A stretch of 64,000 nt of DNA from Lachnospiraceae bacterium 3-1 (lineage in GTDB: Bacteria > Bacillota > Clostridia > Lachnospirales > Lachnospiraceae): contig KE159597.1 in the NCBI GenBank assembly GCA_000403255.2, positions 62,001 to 126,000 of the forward strand, given 5' to 3'. The notes under the pieces were generated by a model that did no database searches, was not told the DNA's origin, and saw only the letters and a program-made list of their open reading frames with translations. This document shows positions 44,142 to 53,073 of this stretch, piece by piece. The translations under genes and the position numbers were made by a program. Every line of letters begins with the position of its first letter. The first letter of the stretch is position 1.

Positions 44142-45278
44142 TTATTTGAGTAAAGCACTTTGGAGAATAAAGCCCCCTATTTCACGTTCTTCAATACTTT
44201 CTACGGAATTGAGCAGCAATTTGCTTAAAGTTTCCGACTTTATAATAAGTTTTGCAAACAATCTTAGTGCATTTAATTGTTTTTCAGAAATTGTCTTAAA
44301 TAAGCATTGTGCTTGAAATAGATTAAGACTGTTTATATAAGTATAATATTTCCCTAAAAGACCAACAACACAGTCTGAAATTTGTATATAAGGATTACTT
44401 GTTGAATTAGCAAAACAATAGTTTTTCACCTTACTATCTCCGTTATAAAACTCATATTTTTCAAATATTTCTTCAATTTTATATTCATTGTCAAAAATAT
44501 GTTTGGCAAACGGGAATACACCTATTGGGCGAATATAAAAAGAGGAATAATTGTCAAGAATCGTTTTCTCTGGATTGCCTTGTAGAAAAGCTAATTCGCT
44601 TTGCTTTCGAGCAACTTTTAATCCTTGTCGGAGAACCTCTAAATCAAATGGAAGCTCGGAATAGTCACTATCAATATAATCAAGTATATGCTCATAAAAC
44701 GGAGCAATATTTTTTATATCAATGTTAGGGTAATTGCATTTGATAAGTAATTTATAAAAATCGTCGTAATGAGTATGTACCAGTTTATATAATTCATTTT
44801 TCATTTGAAAGACAAAAGGGATATATCCCGGTTCTTCAATACTATCTATTATATCTACAATAGCAAAATACAAATTATTCACATTTGAATAGTGAATATA
44901 AAGACCGCTATCATCAAGCCATTGAAAAAAGCGCAATACTTTATCCTCATTTAGACATTCTAAAAAGGTTTTTGCTCTACTTATGTGTTTGAACTTAATT
45001 TCTTTTGCTGATTTTTGTAAACGTAATTCCTTTTTTAATATATCTATATCAGCAGATGGTGCATCTCCAAAGTGCATTACTCCACCCAAAACAAAATCAC
45101 TATCTATGGGGGCATTAAAGCTATTGGTATTTAGCCACAATTTGCGAATATTATTTGACTCATCATAATAGAAAGTGCATTTTTGAGTATCAAATTTTGC
45201 AAAATCATTACTTATATCTTGAAACTCATTACTTAGTACCATCGAACGGAATAACCCTATATCCATTTTATCAGCCAT
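44142..45278 (-). CDS. DUF3800 family protein
   Basis: 378 residues. CTFYYDESNNIRKLWLNTNS is the metal-binding YDES start of DUF3800, and PYIQISDCVVGLLGKYYTYI the late conserved Asp motif. The family has an RNase H-like pattern and is linked to mobile elements and defence, but its reaction is not established. The gene points against the conjugation operon and is far richer in A and T than the genes on both sides, so it is a separate acquisition. Start ATG 45,278 with GAGGTGAT upstream. Confidence 0.8.
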   Translation of the reverse strand: MADKMDIGLFRSMVLSNEFQDISNDFAKFDTQKCTFYYDESNNIRKLWLNTNSFNAPIDSDFVLGGVMHFGDAPSADIDILKKELRLQKSAKEIKFKHISRAKTFLECLNEDKVLRFFQWLDDSGLYIHYSNVNNLYFAIVDIIDSIEEPGYIPFVFQMKNELYKLVHTHYDDFYKLLIKCNYPNIDIKNIAPFYEHILDYIDSDYSELPFDLEVLRQGLKVARKQSELAFLQGNPEKTILDNYSSFYIRPIGVFPFAKHIFDNEYKIEEIFEKYEFYNGDSKVKNYCFANSTSNPYIQISDCVVGLLGKYYTYINSLNLFQAQCLFKTISEKQLNALRLFAKLIIKSETLSKLLLNSVESIEEREIGGFILQSALLK

Positions 45279-45352
45279 ATAATCACCTCTTCATAAAGTT
45301 TAAAACTATTATACAATGGCAATTCAATTAAAACAATAAGGAGGAAATCAAA

Positions 45353-47437
45353 TTGAGATTAGTGATTGCAGAAAAACCGAGCGTGGCGCAGACTATCGCC
45401 GCCGCGCTTGGCATTAAGGGAAAGAAAGACGGATTTATCGAGGGCGGCGGCTACCTCATTTCATGGTGTGTCGGGCATTTGGTACAGCTTGCGGAAGCCG
45501 CCGCCTACGGGGAACAGTACAGGAAATGGCAGCTTGACAGCTTACCCATTCTACCGGAGGAATGGCAGTACGCCGTTGACCCGGACAAGGGGAAGCAATT
45601 CAAAACCATTAAAGAGCTTATGCACCGCGCCGACGTTTCCGAAGTGGTAAATGCGTGTGACGCGGGGCGCGAGGGAGAATTGATTTTCCGCTTTGTCTAC
45701 GAAGCGGCGGACTGCAAGAAGCCCATGCGCCGCTTGTGGATTTCCTCAATGGAGGACGGGGCAATCAAGGCGGGCTTTGCTTCCCTCAAAGACGGGCGGG
45801 ACTATGACGCGCTCTTTGCGTCTGCCCTCTGCCGCGCAAAGGCTGACTGGCTTATCGGCATTAACGCCACCCGGCTTTTCTCCTGCCTGTATGGAAAGAC
45901 CTTGAACGTGGGGCGCGTCCAGACACCGACCTTGAAAATGCTTACCGACCGGGACGCGGCTATCTCCCATTTCCAGAAAGAAAAATATTATCATGTGCGC
46001 CTTGATTTATCCGGCGCGGAAGCGGCAAGCGAAAGGATTTCAGACAAGGCAGAAGCCGCCGCGCTGAAAGGGGCTTGCGAAACAGAAACGGCGGTATGCG
46101 TTTCCCTTACCAGAGAGAAGAAAACCGCAGCCCCGCCGAAGCTCTTTGACCTTACCTCTTTGCAGCGGGAAGCGAACCGCATTTTCGGCTACACCGCGAA
46201 GCAGACCCTTGACCTTGCACAATCCCTTTATGAAAAGCGGCTGTTGACTTATCCGAGGACGGACAGCAGCTTTCTTACTGACGACATGGGCGGCACCGCA
46301 GCGGGCATTATCAAGCTGCTTTGTGAGAAATTTTCCTTTATGGAGGGCTTGGGCTTCACGCCGGAGGTTGCAAAGGTAACAGACAGTAAAAAAGTATCAG
46401 ACCACCACGCAATCATTCCCACTATGGAGCTTGCAAAGGCTGACCCGGACGCGCTGCCGGAAAGCGAGAAAAATATCCTTACCCTTGCGGGGGCGCGTCT
46501 GCTTTTTGCCACCGCCGAGCCGCATATTTATGAAGCGGTTACGGCGGTTTTCTCATGCGCCGGGACAGACTTCACCGCAAAAGGAAAGACGGTGCTTTCG
46601 GACGGTTGGAAAGAGATTGAACGCAGATACCGGGCGACGCTGAAAGATAAGCCCGAAGCGGAGGACGGGGAAAATGCAGACGTGACGCTGCCGGAGCTTT
46701 CCGAGGGACAGGGCTTTCCTAACCCCGCCGCAAAAGTAACGGAGCATACCACAACGCCGCCGAAGCCCCACAGCGAAGCAAGCCTTTTGTCGGCTATGGA
46801 ACGCGCCGGGAACGGGGACACCGACCCGGACGCGGAACGCCGGGGGCTTGGCACTCCCGCCACCCGCGCCGCCGTCATTGAAAAACTGGTAAAGGGCGGC
46901 TTTGCGGAGCGCAAGGGGAAGCAGCTTATCCCTACCAAAAACGGGAACAGCCTTATCTGTATTCTGCCGGATATGCTCACTTCCCCACAGCTTACCGCAG
47001 AATGGGAAAACAATCTGACGCAGATAGCAAAGGGAGCCGCAGACCCCGGCGAATTTCTGTCCGGCATTGAAGCTATGGCGCGGGAGCTTGTGCAGACACA
47101 CGCCGCAGCACTGGACGGGAAAAAGGATTTGTTCCAGGAGGAAAAGCCCTCTGTCGGCAAATGCCCCCGTTGCGGTTCCCCCGTCCATGAGGGGAAGAAA
47201 AACTATTATTGCAGCAACAAAGAATGTGCCTTTGTCATGTGGAAGAACGACCGCTTTTTCGAGGAACGCAAGACCGCTTTTTCCGCGAAGATTGCCGCCG
47301 CGCTCCTTAAATCCGGCAAGGCGAATGTGAAGAAGCTCTACTCCCCGAAAACAGACAAGACCTACGACGGAACTATCGTTTTGGCTGACACTGGCGGGAA
47401 ATACGTCAACTACCGTATCGAAGTGCAGAAGAACTAA
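45353..47437 (+). CDS. topB: DNA topoisomerase III
   Basis: 694 residues from TTG 45,353 (AAGGAGG upstream). TOPRIM domain (LVIAEKPSVAQTIAAALGIK ... NACDAGREGELIF), active-site Tyr in LLTYPRTDSSFL near residue 300, and a C-terminal zinc finger (GKCPRCGSPVHEGKKNYYCS). Type IA enzymes like this relieve or resolve ssDNA during transfer or replication and are standard in Tn1549-like elements. Confidence 0.95.
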   Translation: MRLVIAEKPSVAQTIAAALGIKGKKDGFIEGGGYLISWCVGHLVQLAEAAAYGEQYRKWQLDSLPILPEEWQYAVDPDKGKQFKTIKELMHRADVSEVVNACDAGREGELIFRFVYEAADCKKPMRRLWISSMEDGAIKAGFASLKDGRDYDALFASALCRAKADWLIGINATRLFSCLYGKTLNVGRVQTPTLKMLTDRDAAISHFQKEKYYHVRLDLSGAEAASERISDKAEAAALKGACETETAVCVSLTREKKTAAPPKLFDLTSLQREANRIFGYTAKQTLDLAQSLYEKRLLTYPRTDSSFLTDDMGGTAAGIIKLLCEKFSFMEGLGFTPEVAKVTDSKKVSDHHAIIPTMELAKADPDALPESEKNILTLAGARLLFATAEPHIYEAVTAVFSCAGTDFTAKGKTVLSDGWKEIERRYRATLKDKPEAEDGENADVTLPELSEGQGFPNPAAKVTEHTTTPPKPHSEASLLSAMERAGNGDTDPDAERRGLGTPATRAAVIEKLVKGGFAERKGKQLIPTKNGNSLICILPDMLTSPQLTAEWENNLTQIAKGAADPGEFLSGIEAMARELVQTHAAALDGKKDLFQEEKPSVGKCPRCGSPVHEGKKNYYCSNKECAFVMWKNDRFFEERKTAFSAKIAAALLKSGKANVKKLYSPKTDKTYDGTIVLADTGGKYVNYRIEVQKN

Positions 47438-47447
47438 AAACTTGAAT

Positions 47448-47546
47448 AGCAAGCATAGGAAGCGGGTACCCACTTCCGTAAATCCCTGTCCTGCCGCTGA
47501 CGCGCCGGACGGGGATTTTGCTTGTTGGGAAGTTTCCCAAACCCTC
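47448..47546 (+). repeat. 99-nt structured element, copy A (upstream of the anti-restriction gene)
   Basis: Starts AGCAAGCATAGG followed by the near-palindrome GGAAGCGGGTACCCACTTCC, and ends CTTGTTGGGAAGTTTCCCAA plus ACCCTC. Between lie 40 nt with the hairpin AATCCCTGTCC/GGACGGGGATT. The inverted partner of exactly the same length is at 54,737-54,835. Confidence 0.8.
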
Positions 47547-47676
47547 TTTTTGCGGAGGGCTTCACCCTCTGAAAATTTTCATAAATCTTTGGCAGAAATG
47601 CGTGTGTACCGTAGTAGGCTATGCAGCCAAAAAATGCAGCTTATGACGCTGACGCAGAGAAAGGAGGTTTTCATTT

Positions 47677-50600
47677 ATGGCAAGTTTACGGGACACCGTA
47701 AAGGACTATCAAGACGAGCTTAGGGACGGTATCGCGTGGGTAGCGTTCTGGAAACAGGGGCGTTCATGGAACGCGGAATATTTTCATCTTGATATGGACG
47801 ACACGCTCTACCCGGAGGACAGGAGCCGGTTAGAGGAAATCAAAAGCACCGACCCCGCCGCCGTTATCCTAAACGGCTATTACTGCGGGCATTTAGGCGG
47901 GGACATGAGCCTTGACGAGCTGACCGCCGGAGTGCGCTACCACTACGAAAACAGCATGAACGACATTGACGGTTTTATCGGGGCGCATGACGACAGGCTT
48001 CCCCCGGAGGTTATCGAGGAAGCGAGAGCCGCAGCCCATGAAGCGGGGCTTCCCTTTTCCGAAAAGCCCTACCGGGACGGGGAGGATTTTGACCCCTATG
48101 TATTTGACGGTAGACAGAGCTACGAAGATTACGAGCTTATGCACCGCATGATGAACGAAGAAAGGAGCAGACAAATGGCAGAACCGATTTTAAGCGGCTA
48201 TCTTTCCAATCTTGGGAAGTACACCGAGGGCAGACCCGCGGGCGAATGGGTGACGTTCCCCACGACTGCCGAACATCTGAAAGAAGTCTTTGACCGTATC
48301 GGGATTGACTTCAAGCACTACGAGGAATGGCATTTCACAGAATTTCAATCCCCTATCCCCGGCTTGACGGAACATTTAAGCGAGTATTCCCACCCCGACG
48401 AGCTGAACTATTTAGGGAAGCTCTTGGAAATGCAGTTTGACGACGACCGGGAGAAATTCATTGCAGCCATTGAATACGGCGACCATGCCGACAGCTTACA
48501 GGACATCATCAACCTTGCACAAAACCTTGACTGCTACTGGCTTTATCCGTCCGTCCACAGTGAAGAAGAATACGGGCATTATCTGGTTGATGAACTGGAA
48601 GAACCGGAGCTATCCGACGAAGTGAAACGGTATTTCATGTATGAGGAATACGGGCGGGACGCTTCCATTAACGACGACGGTATGTTTACCGAAAAGGGCT
48701 ATATCTACAACAACCGCAACACCTTTACAGAATGGTACGACGGGCGCGACGTGCCACAGGAATACCGGGTAACGCCGCAGCCCCCGCAGCGGTCACGCCC
48801 CGACCCGGAAAAGGTAGAAATGGACGCAGCCGCGCCGGGACAGAGAACCGCACAGACCGCAGAGCAGCCACAGGAGCCGCGCCCGGTTATCCCTATCGTG
48901 CTGACGAGCGAGAAGCCCGCCGAGAAATTAAAAGAGATTACCGACCGTCTGGAACAGGGTATTGCGGAACTCTTTGACAGCGAGCGTTACAAGGAATATC
49001 TGAAAGTCATGTCAAAATTCCATAATTACAGCTTCCGAAACACCGTCCTTATCGCCATGCAGAAGCCGGACGCTTCCCTTGTGGCGGGCTTTTCCGCTTG
49101 GAAGAACAACTTTGAGCGAAACGTGATGAAAGGGCAAAAGGGAATTAAAATCATTGCCCCGTCGCCCTATAAAATCAAACAGGAAATGCAGAAAATCGAC
49201 CCGCACACGCAGAAGCCCATAATCGGCAAGGACGGGAAGCCTGTCACCGAGGAAAAGGAAGTCACCATACCCGCCTACAAGGTGGTATCCGTCTTTGACG
49301 TTTCCCAGACCGAGGGAAAGGAGCTGCCGGACATTGCCGTTGACGAGCTGACAGGCGACGTTGACCGCTACAAGGATTTTTTCGCAGCCCTTGAAAAGAC
49401 TTCCCCCGTTCCTATCGCCTTTGAGAATATCGAGGGCGGCTCTCATGGCTACTACCACTTGGAGGACAAGCGCATTGCTATCAACGAGGGCATGAGCGAA
49501 TTACAGACCTTAAAGACCGCTATTCACGAAATCGCCCATGCGAAGCTGCACGACATTGACCTCAACGCGCCAAAGGACGAGCAGCAGCCCCACATTGACC
49601 GCCGCACCCGCGAAGTCGAAGCGGAAAGCGTCGCCTATACCGTCTGCCAACATTACGGGCTTGACACGTCGGACTACTCTTTCGGCTATGTCGCCGGGTG
49701 GAGCAGCGGGCGGGAGCTGTCCGAGCTGAAAAGCTCCCTTGAAACGATACGCAGCGCAGCCGCCGAGATTATCAATTCAATAGACGAAAATCTTGCGGAG
49801 CTGCAAAAGGCACAGGACAAGGAGCAGACCGCCGGACAGGAGCAGCCCACCAGAGAGGAAAAGGCAGCCCCGAAAGAACAGCCGCAGCCGGAAGCCCCGT
49901 CAAAGGCAGATACAGCCGGAAAAGAGAAGCCGGAGCCGGAAGCAGCCGCACCGGGAAAATCCGGCGCACAGGAAAAAGCGGGCACAGCCCCGAAAGAAGC
50001 CTTTACCCCGGAAACGATTTACAGAGTACGCCGGAACCCTTACAGCGACAGCCGGGATAACAGCTACCTCTTGCAAGCCTATGTGACACAGGAGAACGGG
50101 CGGGCGAAAATGGGCGACGTGCTTTATACGGGAACGCCGGAGAAATGCCGCGAGCTTATGGGGCAGCTCAAAAGCGGCGAGCTGACCGAGGGCGACATAA
50201 AGCAGCTTTACGCAAAGGCACAGGAAACGGCGCAGACCGCCGGACAGGACAAAGACACCTTTTCCATTTACCAGATAAAGGGCGGGGACGAAACAAGGGA
50301 TTTCCGCTTTGAGCCTTACGACCGCCTGCAGGCGGCGGGAAATGTGGTTGACAGGGCGAACTATGAGCTTGTCTATTCCGCGCCCCTTGCGCCGGAAACT
50401 TCCCTTGAAGATATTTACACCCGTTTCAATATCGACCACCCCAAAGATTTTAAGGGACACAGCCTTTCCGTTTCGGACGTGGTAGTGCTTCATCAGGACG
50501 GACAGGACGCGGCGCATTTCGTTGACAGTATAGGTTTCCGGGAAGTGCCGGAGTTTTTACAGGAGCAAAAGCAGCTTACCCCGGACGACTTGGAAACGGG

Positions 50601-51051
50601 CGAAACTGTCAAAACACCGAGAGGGACTTTCCATGTAACCGCCATGAGCCGGGAGCAGATAGAAGCCGCCGGATATGGCTTTCACCACCAGTCGGACGAC
50701 GGAAAGTATCTGATTATGGGGAATGGGACGCGGGCGTTTGCTGTTGCCGCAGAACAGGCGCAGCGGGACAATCCCTTGAAAACCGCCGAGCAGACCATAG
50801 AGCAGAACGGAAACATGATTGACGGTATCATCAACAACACCCCCACCGTTGACGAACTGGAAGCAAAGGTAAAGGCGGGCGAGCAGATTTCCCTTGTTGA
50901 CCTGGCTAATGCAGTCAAAGCCGACAAGGAGCGCGGCAAGGGAACGAAGCCGGAAAAGAAGCCCTCTATCCGGGCGCAGCTTAGAGCCGACAAGGAAAAG
51001 GCGCAGAAGAAAAACGCAAAGCAGAAGTCACAGGACTTGGAAAGGAGCTGA
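47677..51051 (+). CDS. Giant anti-restriction protein: ArdA + ArdC-like/zincin + YodL domains
   Basis: 1124 residues, AAAGGAGG before ATG 47,677. An N-terminal domain (about 1-150) of DUF3849-like type comes first. An ArdA-type domain spans about 165-370 (AEPILSGYLSNLGKYTEGRP, then the acidic FHLTEF-like WHFTEFQSPIPG and YYLGKLL-like stretch). An ArdC-type ssDNA-binding domain is at about 420-550 (FHNYSFRNTVLIAMQKPDAS). A zincin peptidase has the HEIAHAKLH motif near 620. A low-complexity linker, a YodL-type domain (about 850-960) and the tail KPSIRAQLRADKEKAQKK complete it. ArdA mimics DNA to block type I restriction; the zincin part may act in the recipient. Confidence 0.85.
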   Translation: MASLRDTVKDYQDELRDGIAWVAFWKQGRSWNAEYFHLDMDDTLYPEDRSRLEEIKSTDPAAVILNGYYCGHLGGDMSLDELTAGVRYHYENSMNDIDGFIGAHDDRLPPEVIEEARAAAHEAGLPFSEKPYRDGEDFDPYVFDGRQSYEDYELMHRMMNEERSRQMAEPILSGYLSNLGKYTEGRPAGEWVTFPTTAEHLKEVFDRIGIDFKHYEEWHFTEFQSPIPGLTEHLSEYSHPDELNYLGKLLEMQFDDDREKFIAAIEYGDHADSLQDIINLAQNLDCYWLYPSVHSEEEYGHYLVDELEEPELSDEVKRYFMYEEYGRDASINDDGMFTEKGYIYNNRNTFTEWYDGRDVPQEYRVTPQPPQRSRPDPEKVEMDAAAPGQRTAQTAEQPQEPRPVIPIVLTSEKPAEKLKEITDRLEQGIAELFDSERYKEYLKVMSKFHNYSFRNTVLIAMQKPDASLVAGFSAWKNNFERNVMKGQKGIKIIAPSPYKIKQEMQKIDPHTQKPIIGKDGKPVTEEKEVTIPAYKVVSVFDVSQTEGKELPDIAVDELTGDVDRYKDFFAALEKTSPVPIAFENIEGGSHGYYHLEDKRIAINEGMSELQTLKTAIHEIAHAKLHDIDLNAPKDEQQPHIDRRTREVEAESVAYTVCQHYGLDTSDYSFGYVAGWSSGRELSELKSSLETIRSAAAEIINSIDENLAELQKAQDKEQTAGQEQPTREEKAAPKEQPQPEAPSKADTAGKEKPEPEAAAPGKSGAQEKAGTAPKEAFTPETIYRVRRNPYSDSRDNSYLLQAYVTQENGRAKMGDVLYTGTPEKCRELMGQLKSGELTEGDIKQLYAKAQETAQTAGQDKDTFSIYQIKGGDETRDFRFEPYDRLQAAGNVVDRANYELVYSAPLAPETSLEDIYTRFNIDHPKDFKGHSLSVSDVVVLHQDGQDAAHFVDSIGFREVPEFLQEQKQLTPDDLETGETVKTPRGTFHVTAMSREQIEAAGYGFHHQSDDGKYLIMGNGTRAFAVAAEQAQRDNPLKTAEQTIEQNGNMIDGIINNTPTVDELEAKVKAGEQISLVDLANAVKADKERGKGTKPEKKPSIRAQLRADKEKAQKKNAKQKSQDLERS

Positions 51052-51054
51052 CCC

Positions 51055-52008
51055 ATGCCGGAACAGAGCAAATTTGAAAACGTGGATTTGTTCGCTTCCC
51101 TTGAAGCGATTATGAAGCAGAACACAGGCTTTTACCAGAGCGACTTAGACATTGACAAAGAGATTATCGCAAAGGCGGCGGCAAGCCCCCACAGGGAGGA
51201 CAAGACCCTTTTGTGGTTCTGCCGCCCGTCCGGGACGCACTGTTTCCGGGAGCGCGACGTTTTCCTCAAAGACACCGCGCCCCACAACACATGGCGTTTC
51301 TACATGGAGCAGACAAGCGACCGCGTCCTTGCCTATGCAATCGAGCTGACGGGAAAGGAGCGCGGGAAAATCAAGGGCAATCTGTACGAACTGGACTACG
51401 CTAAACATTATGAGCGTGTCAAGGAAAAGGAGCTGCCCGCCGATACGGTGAAGCTGATTTATGAGCGAGGGGAAAGGGAGATACCCGCCGGACGGTTCTT
51501 CAACGGCAACCCAGACCCGCAGCTTGGGAAGTTTGAACGCTTTGAAGCCCTACCCAACGACCCGGACGCGCTGCAATCGCTCTTACAGGAAGAACGGCGC
51601 AGCCGGGAGCAGCTTTCACCGGGGGACTTCAAGGCGCATATCGCCGCTTTGCGGGACGGGCTGATTGAAACGGAAGCGCGGCGCATTGTGCGGGAAATGA
51701 AGCGGCATTACGAGCCGAACAGCCCGAACAAGACCCATTTCATGGCAGAGCTTTCCCCGGCGTTCATGCGGCTTGCAGCCACAAAGGACACTGACCGCCT
51801 TTTCTCCATGCTGCCCTACAAGACACTTTCCTTTTCCAAAATCGAGGGCAGACATGGGACGTATGCGCTGATTGACAAGGGGGAGAACCGGGACAGGGAG
51901 ATAAGGAGGCCCCGCCCCTCTATCCGGGCGCAGCTTAAAGCAGACAAGGCAAAGACCGCCCCGAAAAAGGCGGCGGCGAAAACAAAAAATCACGATATGG
52001 AGGTATGA
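51055..52008 (+). CDS. Conserved ICE protein with PSIRAQL tail, function unknown
   Basis: 317 residues, starting 3 nt after the anti-restriction gene. Visible segments: FENVDLFASLEAIMKQNTGF at the start, then LLWFCRPSGTHCFRERDVFL and LTGKERGKIKGNLYELDYAK in the first half, and a tail RPSIRAQLKADKAKTAPKK nearly identical to that of the upstream protein. No catalytic motif is recognised. Co-expression and the shared tail suggest a common partner. Confidence 0.7.
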   Translation: MPEQSKFENVDLFASLEAIMKQNTGFYQSDLDIDKEIIAKAAASPHREDKTLLWFCRPSGTHCFRERDVFLKDTAPHNTWRFYMEQTSDRVLAYAIELTGKERGKIKGNLYELDYAKHYERVKEKELPADTVKLIYERGEREIPAGRFFNGNPDPQLGKFERFEALPNDPDALQSLLQEERRSREQLSPGDFKAHIAALRDGLIETEARRIVREMKRHYEPNSPNKTHFMAELSPAFMRLAATKDTDRLFSMLPYKTLSFSKIEGRHGTYALIDKGENRDREIRRPRPSIRAQLKADKAKTAPKKAAAKTKNHDMEV

Positions 52009-52010
52009 GC

Positions 52011-52217
52011 ATGATTAGACTGACTGTTGAAGAAACAAACCTTTTGAGCATTTACAACGAGGGCGGCAAGCGGGCTTTGATTGAGAATGTCAACGCCGCA
52101 CTGCCCTACATGGACGCGGATATGCGGGAGCTTGCAAAGCGCACCCTTTCCAAAGTGGACGCTTTGACCGAAGCGGAATTTGCGGAGCTTCCCATTTACG
52201 CCGCTGATGAAGTATGA
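52011..52217 (+). CDS. Transposon-transfer assisting protein (TTRAP)
   Basis: 68 residues: MIRLTVEETNLLSIYNEGGK, then LIENVNAALPYMDADMRELA. This is the TTRAP pattern of clostridial conjugative elements. ATG 52,011 is chosen over 52,005 because of the 7-nt distance from GGAGG. It overlaps the VLP gene by 4 nt. Confidence 0.85.
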   Translation: MIRLTVEETNLLSIYNEGGKRALIENVNAALPYMDADMRELAKRTLSKVDALTEAEFAELPIYAADEV

Positions 52218-52579
52218 ACGGGGTTAAGCGGCTGACGCCGCCCCAGAGCCGGAAAGTCAACGCCCTTGTGCGCCGGACGTGCTGCAACTATGATAACGGG
52301 AACTGTATCTTACTGGACGACGGGGACGAGTGCGTTTGTCCGCAGCTCATTTCCTATTCGCTTCTCTGCAAGTGGTTCCGGGTTGCGGTGCTTCCCGCCG
52401 ACAGGCTGCTCTATGCGGAGCTTTACCAGACAGGGGACAAGAAGAAGTGTACCGAGTGCGGCGCGTTCTTTGCGTCAACCTCTAACAGTGTCAAATACTG
52501 CCCCGTCTGCCGGAAACGTATCACCCGCAGACAAGCCGCCGAGCGCATGAGGAAAAGACGCGCCCCTGTTACGCAGTAG
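52214..52579 (+). CDS. Cysteine-rich VLP domain protein (element C)
   Basis: 121 residues. It has CCNYDNGNCILLDDGDECVC and LLCKWFRVAVLPADRLLYAE (VLP signature), then two CxxC pairs (KKCTECGAFF, YCPVCRKRITRR) and a basic end. It is homologous to 26,516-26,914. Its last codons form the left arm of the 112-nt motif, the same arrangement as in element D. Confidence 0.87.
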   Translation: MNGVKRLTPPQSRKVNALVRRTCCNYDNGNCILLDDGDECVCPQLISYSLLCKWFRVAVLPADRLLYAELYQTGDKKKCTECGAFFASTSNSVKYCPVCRKRITRRQAAERMRKRRAPVTQ

Positions 52580-52679
52580 GCGCAGAAAATCCCTTGATTT
52601 ACAGGGCTTTCCGGGCGTGAAAACCGGATAGGCGATACTTTATACCTTTACCCCCGAAAATGGCGTTCTACTGCGTAAC
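52568..52679 (+). repeat. 112-nt palindrome-bounded motif, copy 2
   Basis: GTTACGCAGTAG (52,568-52,579) and CTACTGCGTAAC (52,668-52,679) bound it, as in copy 1. Inside, GCAGAAAATCCCTTG and GGCGATACTTTATACC followed by CCCCCGAAAA are shared while the rest diverges. Confidence 0.75.
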
Positions 52680-52706
52680 ATTCACGAAAACAGCACCCAT
52701 AAAAAG

Positions 52707-52753
52707 ACAGGGCGCGGAAGTCATATACTGGCTTCCGCGTCCTGTTCTTTTTT
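52707..52753. terminator. Bidirectional terminator between convergent operons
   Basis: ACAGGGCGCGGAAG (52,707-52,720) pairs with CTTCCGCGTCCTGT (52,732-52,745), followed by TTCTTTTTTT. The opposite operon ends just to the right (52,757). Confidence 0.85.
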
Positions 52754-52756
52754 TGC

Positions 52757-53008
52757 CTATCTGACATTTCCCTTTTCCATTTCTTCAAGCGGGAACTGCG
52801 GGAGGGCTTCTATCAGCTTCTTTGTGATAGACTGGCGCATATCTTCGTTGATTTCCTGTTTCGTGCTTCCGTCCGGCTGTCTGACCGCTACCGTCGATAG
52901 CCTGTCGATTTCGTCCTTGTAGCACTCCACGACTTTCTCCACCGCCCATTTTTCCCCGGCAACGGCGGCGCGTATGGTTTCATATTCCGGCATTTTCTGG
53001 TTTTCCAT
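52757..53008 (-). CDS. Small helix-turn-helix protein (HTH_16-like)
   Basis: 83 residues: YETIRAAVAGEKWAVEKVVE, YKDEIDRLSTV and INEDMRQSITKKLIEALPQF. This is the pattern of the Tn916 ORF7-neighbour helix-turn-helix family. A paralogue with the opposite surroundings is at 60,934-61,194. It is last in the MobC-relaxase operon, so it may tune mobilisation. Confidence 0.72.
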   Translation of the reverse strand: MENQKMPEYETIRAAVAGEKWAVEKVVECYKDEIDRLSTVAVRQPDGSTKQEINEDMRQSITKKLIEALPQFPLEEMEKGNVR

Positions 53009-53073
53009 GCTTCAATGCTCCTGTCTATATTTGATAGCCCTATCATAGCACAGCGGCGGGGATTTTTCTATCC

